This document shows positions 62,001 through 64,000 of a DNA stretch of 64,000 nucleotides, piece by piece (position 1 is the stretch's first letter; every line of letters starts with the position of its first letter). Below the pieces are notes generated by a model that saw nothing but the letters and a program-made list of their open reading frames with translations, did no database searches and was not told the origin of the DNA. The stretch comes from Rugalucina vietnamica. Its lineage: Eukaryota; Mollusca; Bivalvia; Lucinida; Lucinidae. The position numbers and the translations under genes are program-made. Location: the NCBI GenBank assembly GCA_964017185.1, contig OZ024871.1, positions 29,240,488 through 29,304,487 on the forward strand, read 5' to 3'.

Positions 62001-62191
62001 AAGAACAGGAAACAAGTAGCCCAAGGGCAACCATCGCTCACCTGAGAGTCAACAAGTACAGTCACTGGACAAAGTAGTTGGGGGTTTTACCATATATGGG
62101 TATGGTGGCCATCTTGGTCATGTGACCTTGAAACCCTACTTACATCAGCAGAACAGCTCTTGTCCAGATTGTGTATCCTCTTGTCCGCCAT
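43982..62191 (-). CDS. Nucleolin-like acidic protein with three RRMs (13 coding exons)
   Basis: Gene model built by hand. Coding exons, 5' to 3': 62191-62144, 61027-60980, 60468-60429, 59541-58642, 58068-57877, 53932-53809, 52942-52794, 52127-51983, 50500-50379, 48469-48356, 47457-47325, 45618-45503, 44469-43982. Every junction has AG/GT and matching phase; the sum is 2619 nt, 872 residues plus stop. The ATG (AAAAATGGCG context) has an in-frame TGA 9 bp upstream. Layout: short N-terminus, alternating Lys/Pro/Thr-rich and Asp/Glu blocks (46-409), RRM1 (about 410-492), RRM2 (504-583), a linker exon, RRM3 (628-706), and an acidic/basic tail (711-872). This fits nucleolin, which binds pre-rRNA and histones in the nucleolus, but vertebrate nucleolin has four RRMs and an RGG tail. 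Nopp140-like or another RRM family is possible. Introns are full of MITEs. Confidence 0.75.
44485..44717. mobile_element. TGAGCC-family MITE, copy 6, abutting exon 13
   Basis: One end lies 13 bp from the AG of the exon 13 acceptor (44470), so the branch point and part of the pyrimidine tract must be supplied by the MITE. The core CAGCTTCGCGGTTACCGCGA is intact. Confidence 0.75.
45233..45469. mobile_element. TGAGCC-family MITE, copy 7
   Basis: Lies 34 bp downstream of the exon 12 donor in the same intron as copy 6. Core GATCAGCTGTGCAGTAACTG with one mismatch in the palindrome. Confidence 0.75.
45503..45618 (-). CDS. Exon 12: second half of RRM3
   Basis: Acceptor TTTGCAG, phase 2 in, phase 1 out. 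RNP1 reads GFAFIVFK, followed by TETDCKAALQRTEGKSNPIV and the last strand VVVQARKS. Confidence 0.8.
46208..47221. repeat. Tandem 147-bp repeat element in intron 11
   Basis: Six units every 146-149 bp with AAATATAGGTCAAGGTCAGC, GGGTATGTCAAGGACAATTA, CGCAGCTATCACTGATG and CAAACTTCGACGTAAAAATT. The left end reads GAACTCCGCGGAGGTCGATA then TCGCACCTGC; the right end has an ACGGACGAACGAACG run and the hairpin TATCGCACCCTGCTATAAGC (AGGTGCGATA). A second copy is split by another insertion at 53963-56195. Confidence 0.75.
47325..47457 (-). CDS. Exon 11: first half of RRM3
   Basis: Acceptor TTCTACAG, phase 1 in; donor ATGGG followed by GTAGGT, phase 2 out. Reads DVDPLKLHVTGFEKNPSCEA, with LHVTGF as RNP2, then TLKKMFPTSVDIIIPRKKKG and NQIMG. 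Confidence 0.8.
48356..48469 (-). CDS. Exon 10: linker between RRM2 and RRM3, symmetric cassette
   Basis: Acceptor TTTGCCTTTGCAG and donor ATGG followed by GTAAGG, phase 1 on both sides, 114 nt. Reads EESTKDELETQSPPQPKKKE, then KIKSQEKISQDKGDEGHM. Because it is symmetric (1-1) it can be skipped without breaking the frame, so it could be alternatively spliced (inference). Confidence 0.7.
48651..48955. mobile_element. 305-bp MITE with TTAA target duplication
   Basis: AGACAGGG at the left and CCCTGTCT at the right, with TTAA on each side (48647-48650 and 48956-48959). TTAA duplication is the hallmark of piggyBac-type insertion, though the terminal bases are not the usual CCY start. Lies in intron 9. 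Confidence 0.65.
48960..49976. other. Intron 9 interior
   Basis: AT-rich, no exon-like segment found. A small AACGT tandem (AACGTAACGTAACGTAA) at 49098. Confidence 0.4.
49977..50170 (-). mobile_element. tRNA-derived SINE, intron 9
   Basis: On the minus strand a tRNA-like head has an A-box-like GACCTAGTGGTTACTTTG and a B-box-like GGTTTGAACCCC, followed downstream by the complement of CCCAGTCAACAACTTTTCAG, the core shared with the other SINE-like repeats here. Confidence 0.6.
50379..50500 (-). CDS. Exon 9: second half of RRM2
   Basis: Acceptor TTTTGTTGCAG, phase 2 in; donor AAAAG followed by GTTTGA, phase 1 out. With the previous exon, RNP1 reads RGYAFVTF, a canonical motif. Continues KSEKQCSAALERTKGGHPIV, VLPAKKSPLFEATK. 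Confidence 0.85.
50572..50720 (+). mobile_element. tRNA-derived SINE, plus strand
   Basis: Head with GGCCTAGTGGCTAATGG (A-box-like) and GCAGGTTCAATTTGGGC (B-box-like) and a body ending GGGATATTAAACCTCTAAG. Located in intron 8. Confidence 0.6.
51520..51720. mobile_element. Worn TGAGCC-family MITE next to copy 8
   Basis: Shows GAAAACTGGTCTTCAGGGCT, AAGCTTGAAGCTTGAAATGT and a decayed palindrome (AAGGTGTGCAGTTACTGCAC). Confidence 0.55.
51728..51947. mobile_element. TGAGCC-family MITE, copy 8
   Basis: TGAGCCGCCCCATGGGAAAA to CACGAGGCGGCTCA with perfect core CAGCTTCGCGGTGACCGCGA. Ends 36 bp from the exon 8 donor. Confidence 0.8.
51983..52127 (-). CDS. Exon 8: first half of RRM2
   Basis: Acceptor TTTCCTGTTACAG, phase 1 in; donor AGAGG followed by GTAAGT, phase 2 out. 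Reads EQGIDPLVLYVSGGFDRNTP, with LYVSGGF as RNP2, then VEEQLKTMFPEATDYHLKKC and QAKKKFIR. Confidence 0.85.
52794..52942 (-). CDS. Exon 7: second half of RRM1
   Basis: Acceptor TTTTACAG, phase 2 in; donor GAAG followed by GTAATG, phase 1 out. RNP1 reads YYAFLEFSS, then EEVAEKNLEILSQKKVHGRH and VYVDYVGAKSKNPKARVNKP. Confidence 0.85.
53028..53240 (-). mobile_element. SINE-like repeat in intron 6
   Basis: Contains CATCCCAGTCAACAATTTTT, TCATGTTCGGACAGGG and, at its far end, the complement of an A-box-like CCTAGTGGTAGTGCTTCAG. Same family as 49977-50170. Confidence 0.55.
53400..53554. repeat. 155-bp near-perfect palindrome in intron 6
   Basis: AAGAATCTAATATGGTGTTC ... CTGAGCGGAACC pairs with GGTTCCGCTCAG ... 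CCATATAAGATTCTT. Arms are about 75 nt with only a few mismatches and a loop of a few bases. Transcribed in either direction it would fold into a long RNA hairpin. Confidence 0.85.
53809..53932 (-). CDS. Exon 6: first half of RRM1
   Basis: Acceptor CTGTCACTTTCAG, phase 1 in; donor TTTTTA followed by GTAAGT, phase 2 out. Reads DLRTLFMKNFPSSFKEKQIK (RNP2 is LFMKNF), then ELSKDIKNVRMRTSRNSKQP and F. Confidence 0.8.
53963..56195. repeat. 147-bp repeat element split by an AGCTCACC element
   Basis: Left part (GAACGCCGCAGAGGTCGATA, 53963-54025) and right part with four or five 147-bp units (55546-56195) belong to the same family as 46208-47221. They are separated by the insertion at 54026-55545. Confidence 0.7.
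54026..55545. mobile_element. AGCTCACC-family element nested in the 147-bp repeat
   Basis: Starts near GAGGACCAATGGTCCTG and GCTCACCTGAG; ends GGACGCCGGAGCATGGCCAT and GGCTCAGGTGAGCT. Three internal units of about 430 bp each repeat TTTAAATGACATTTC, AACCTATGTTGACCTTGCCG and ATATATGGGCATGGCGGCCA. Confidence 0.75.
56279..56460. mobile_element. Worn TGAGCC-family MITE
   Basis: ACAGCTGATCACAGCTTTTG, CCTAAAATTTCAAGTCTACA and GACCGGTTTTCATGCGTCAC mark the right half of the family. Confidence 0.5.
56463..56633 (-). pseudogene. Relic duplicate of exon 5 and its downstream intron
   Basis: Closely repeats 57778-57930: shared CAGCTCCTC, TTTTTTCTCTGCAT, ACAATAACAGTA and TTTATTATCTCCTGTTTTCT (then GTGGACTTTGTGGCTCT). 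Read on the minus strand it gives KEPQSPQKTGDNK, the end of exon 5, but the donor is AAAGAT instead of AAAGGT and the 5' half is missing. It is a dead partial copy. Confidence 0.7.
56634..57777. mobile_element. 1.1-kb hAT-like element rich in CCGGAC words
   Basis: Left end CAGTGATTTTGCTGG, right end GCCAAACTGAATCCCTG; CAGNGATT termini suggest hAT. Close to both ends are GTCCGG/CCGGAC repeats (GTCCGGCCACTTTGGCCGGA). It sits exactly between the two exon 5 copies. An 8-bp target duplication is not evident. Confidence 0.5.
57877..58068 (-). CDS. Exon 5: Lys/Gln-rich linker before RRM1
   Basis: Acceptor ATTTATTTTTCAG, phase 1 in; donor AAAG followed by GTACTG, phase 1 out. Reads VPVKTQKPGEKRKAAETQPP, TKEKQQKLSQTALKKEREQQ, then poly-Gln and TEPQSPQKTGDNK. 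KPGEKRKAAE resembles a nuclear-localisation basic cluster. Confidence 0.7.
58411..58590 (-). mobile_element. tRNA-derived SINE in intron 4
   Basis: On the minus strand, B-box-like GGTTCGAAACC is seen within GGGGTTCGAAACCTACCTG, with a head of GTGGTGTGGTTGGTGCATTG. The body shows the complement of TTTGTCTTGTGGTTAAACC, as in the copy at 49977. Confidence 0.6.
58642..59541 (-). CDS. Exon 4: alternating basic and acidic blocks (nucleolin-like gene)
   Basis: 900-nt exon, phase 1 in and out. The first part is Lys/Thr/Pro-rich with TPxxK motifs (NGDTPGHKGKQTPSGKKSEK, GQTPKDK, GTPALLKDKNTPKQQTP), like the TPGKK repeats of nucleolin that are CDK1 targets. Four acidic tracts with Ser (for example SDDDDDDDDDD) then alternate with basic linkers. 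GAT/GAC runs make this a coding microsatellite. Donor AAAGT followed by GTAAGA. Confidence 0.75.
60429..60468 (-). CDS. Exon 3 (nucleolin-like gene), 40 nt
   Basis: GTTGTAG acceptor, phase 0 in; GATG followed by GTAAGT, phase 1 out. Reads GGLKGSDMDSDQD. Confidence 0.65.
60497..60734. mobile_element. TGAGCC-family MITE, copy 9
   Basis: TGAGCCTATGCATGAGAAAG to CATGACATGGGTCA, core GAACTGTGCAGTTACTGCAC. Lies 29 bp from exon 3, on the acceptor side. Confidence 0.7.
60980..61027 (-). CDS. Exon 2 (nucleolin-like gene), 48 nt
   Basis: TGTTGCAG acceptor and GGTTTTAAG donor with GTGAGA, phase 0 on both sides. Reads DSFTALKTKLTSAGFK. Confidence 0.65.
61142..61508. mobile_element. 367-bp MITE with perfect TIRs and TA duplication
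   Basis: TACCGTATTCGTTCTAATTA (GCGCAC) at the left and its exact complement at the right (61483-61508); TA at both outer ends. Internal GCGCAC/GTGCGC words repeat. Inside intron 1 of the nucleolin-like gene. A TIR fragment is present at 43450-43520. Confidence 0.8.
61890..62030 (+). mobile_element. tRNA-like SINE head
   Basis: AGCGGTCTACTGGTTCTGCA (A-box-like region) and TTCCCGGTTCAAACTTCCCA (B-box-like) are spaced as in a tRNA. The acceptor stem does not pair well, so a functional tRNA is not claimed. Confidence 0.45.
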
Positions 62192-63803
62192 TTTTGTTCA
62201 CTTGAAAAAATCATCATACAAGGTCAGGGCCCTATAATGACCCCCAGGGTGGGGCCATATTTGACCCCAGGGGCATGATTGGCAGGATTTATGTAGAGCT
62301 CCACACGACATTGTTGCATGTCAAATATACAAGCTTTGTGTCATGCTGTTGCAGAGAAGAAGATTTTTTCATGTATTTCCATTATCCACAAGTCTATGGT
62401 AGATAATGACATGCCTGGGGCGTGGCCTGTATGGATCCCAGGGGCACAGTTAGCAGGATTTATAAAGAGAACCACTATACATTGCTACACGCTTCACACA
62501 AAATATGAAAGCTCTGGGCCATGTGGTTTCGGAGATTTTTTTGTGTTTGTTCCATTGAAAGTCTATGGGAGATAATGACCACCCCCCCCCCCCAGGGAGG
62601 AGCCATTTATGACCCCAGAGGCTTGCTTGGCAGGATTTATGTTAAGCTCCACATAACAATGCTGCATACCAAATATAGAAGCTTTGGCTGTTGTGGTTTC
62701 AGAGAAGAAGATTTTTTTCATGTATTTTCCATTATAAGCCTATGGCAGATAATGGTGCCCTCAGGGCGGGCCTGAAAGAATCCCAGGGGCACGGTTAGCA
62801 GGATTTATAAAGAGGACCACTATACATTGCTAAACACAAAACATGAAAGCTCTGGGCCTTGTGGTTTCGGAGAAGATTTTTTTTTTTTTTTTCCCAATGT
62901 ACATGTAAGTCTATGGGAGCTAATGACCCCCGGGACAGGGCCATTTTTGACCCCAGGGGCATGGTTGGCAGGATTTATAAAGAGGACCACTACACATTGC
63001 TACATACAAAATATGAAAGCTGTGAGCCTTGTGGTTTCGGAGAAAAAATTTTTTTATGTTTTTCCCATGACGCCCCCGAGGCGGGGCTTGTATGGACCCA
63101 AGGGGCACAGTTGGCAGGATTTATAAAGAGATTTGTGAAGATTTTTTTATGTTTTTCCCAATGTAAGCCTATGGGAGCTAATGACCCCCAGGACAGTTGG
63201 CAGGATTTATAAAGAGATTTGTGAAGATTTTTTTATGTTTTTCCCAATGTAAGCCTATGGGAGCTAATGACCCCCAGGGCAGGGCCATTTTTGAACCAAG
63301 GGGCATGGTTGGCAGGATTTATGAAGAGGACCACTAAACATGGACATTGCTACATACAAAATATGAAAGCTCTAGGCCTTGTGGTTTTGGAGATTTTTTT
63401 TTGTTTTTCCCATGACGCCACGGGGGCAGGCCCGTATGGACCCCGGGGGCACGGTTGGCAGGATTTATAAAGAGGACCACTATACACTTCTACACACAAA
63501 ATATGAAAGCTCCGGGCCTTATGGTTTTGGAGAAGATTGTTTTATGATTTTCCCATTGTAGGTCTATGGGAGCTATCTGTTGCCATGGAAACCAGAGTTC
63601 TTATCCCGCATGGCCAAAAACCTAATGCAACCTTTCCCCCAATCCAATGATGCTTCTGATAAACTTTGATTGAAATTGGTTGACTAGTTGTGTTTGTATT
63701 TGAAAGTGTGGACGCGCCGACGGATGCACGCACGGACGACGGCTCGACTACTATACTATTCATACTATAAGCTCACATTGTGAGCCTTCGGCTCAGGTGA
63801 GCT
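62036..63803. mobile_element. AGCTCACC-family ends enclosing exon 1 and a tandem array
   Basis: GCTCACCTGAG at 62036 and the terminal hairpin GAGCCTTCGGCTCAGGTGAG (CT) ending at 63803. Between them, 62270-63540 is a tandem array with GGCAGGATTTATAAAGAGGA, ATATGAAAGCTCTGGGCCTT and TAATGACCCCCAGG in each unit (about 85-175 bp). Exon 1 (62144-62191) lies between the left piece and the array, so these may be two insertions rather than one. Confidence 0.55.
62144..62191 (-). CDS. Exon 1 with start codon (nucleolin-like gene)
   Basis: Reads MADKRIHNLDKSCSAD and ends at GCTGAT with GTAAGT. The start context AAAAATGGCG is strong, with an in-frame TGA three codons upstream. Phase 0 out, matching exon 2. 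Repeat DNA begins within 20 bp downstream of the donor and about 30 bp upstream of the ATG. Confidence 0.65.
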
Positions 63804-63917
63804 AAAAATACCCCGATAGTAGTCACTAGTGTCTGCATCCTGATTCCCGATATGATTGAAAAATGGCTGATGTCAATAAGCAGCAAAACAATTCACGGCA
63901 AACTAAGTCTAACTCAC

Positions 63918-64000
63918 ATCAGAAGCCACAGAATCATCATCATCACTCTCATCTCGGAACATCTTCTTTTTCTTCTGTGGTGGTTCAGACTGTGGTGTCC
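63918..64000 (-). CDS. Acidic/basic exon running off the window edge
   Basis: Open in one frame: TPQSEPPQKKKKMFRDESDD, DDSVASD, followed by a consensus donor GTGAGT (63917), phase 0. Composition resembles the N-terminus of the nucleolin-like protein and the phase fits its exon 2. It could be an alternative upstream 5' exon of that gene or the internal exon of an unrelated neighbour whose next exon was not found in the window. Confidence 0.55.

Overview
The window looks like nuclear DNA of a metazoan, most probably a bivalve mollusc (inference). Genes are sparse and spliced, introns are large, DNA is AT-rich, and most of the sequence is a nested mosaic of short inverted-repeat transposons (MITEs), tandem satellites and tRNA-derived SINEs of the kind abundant in bivalves. 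There is no operon, CRISPR array or other prokaryotic feature.

Layout. 70-1605 (+) is an intact, intron-free cytochrome P450 of the CYP2 clan with a poly(A) signal at 1850. 1.6-9.7 kb is repeat DNA, including a 4.3-kb element bounded by inverted repeats (5262-9529). 9784-15051 (+) is a broken two-exon gene for an ankyrin-repeat/SOCS-box protein; its intron carries a 2.75-kb palindromic satellite element. 15-22 kb holds several MITE families. 22-31 kb shows insertions inside insertions: a 127-bp tandem array split by a TA-flanked mariner-like element, itself split by a PIF/Harbinger element with a transposase exon; then a second array split by a 4.4-kb element filled with a 185-bp satellite. 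32956-37496 is a Ngaro/PAT-type tyrosine-recombinase retrotransposon with split direct repeats (A1 ... B1-A2 ... B2), a gag-like ORF and no visible polymerase. 38724-41200 is a TIR element with 87-bp termini and a 5-bp target duplication.

43982-62191 (-) is the main gene: a 13-coding-exon nucleolin-like protein (about 872 aa), rebuilt here from GT/AG sites with matching phases throughout. It has alternating basic and acidic N-terminal blocks, three RRMs each cut by a phase-2 intron just before RNP1, and an acidic C-terminus where a nucleolin would carry Gly/Arg repeats. Its introns are full of MITEs and SINEs. A further acidic/basic exon at 63918-64000 (-) is either an alternative 5' exon or part of an upstream neighbour.

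The genes have no evident functional link: one microsomal oxidase, one dead E3-adaptor-like gene and one nucleolar RNA-binding protein. The most interesting material is the split-repeat retroelement with its five-copy hairpin array, the nested transposon stack and the unusual nucleolin-like architecture.
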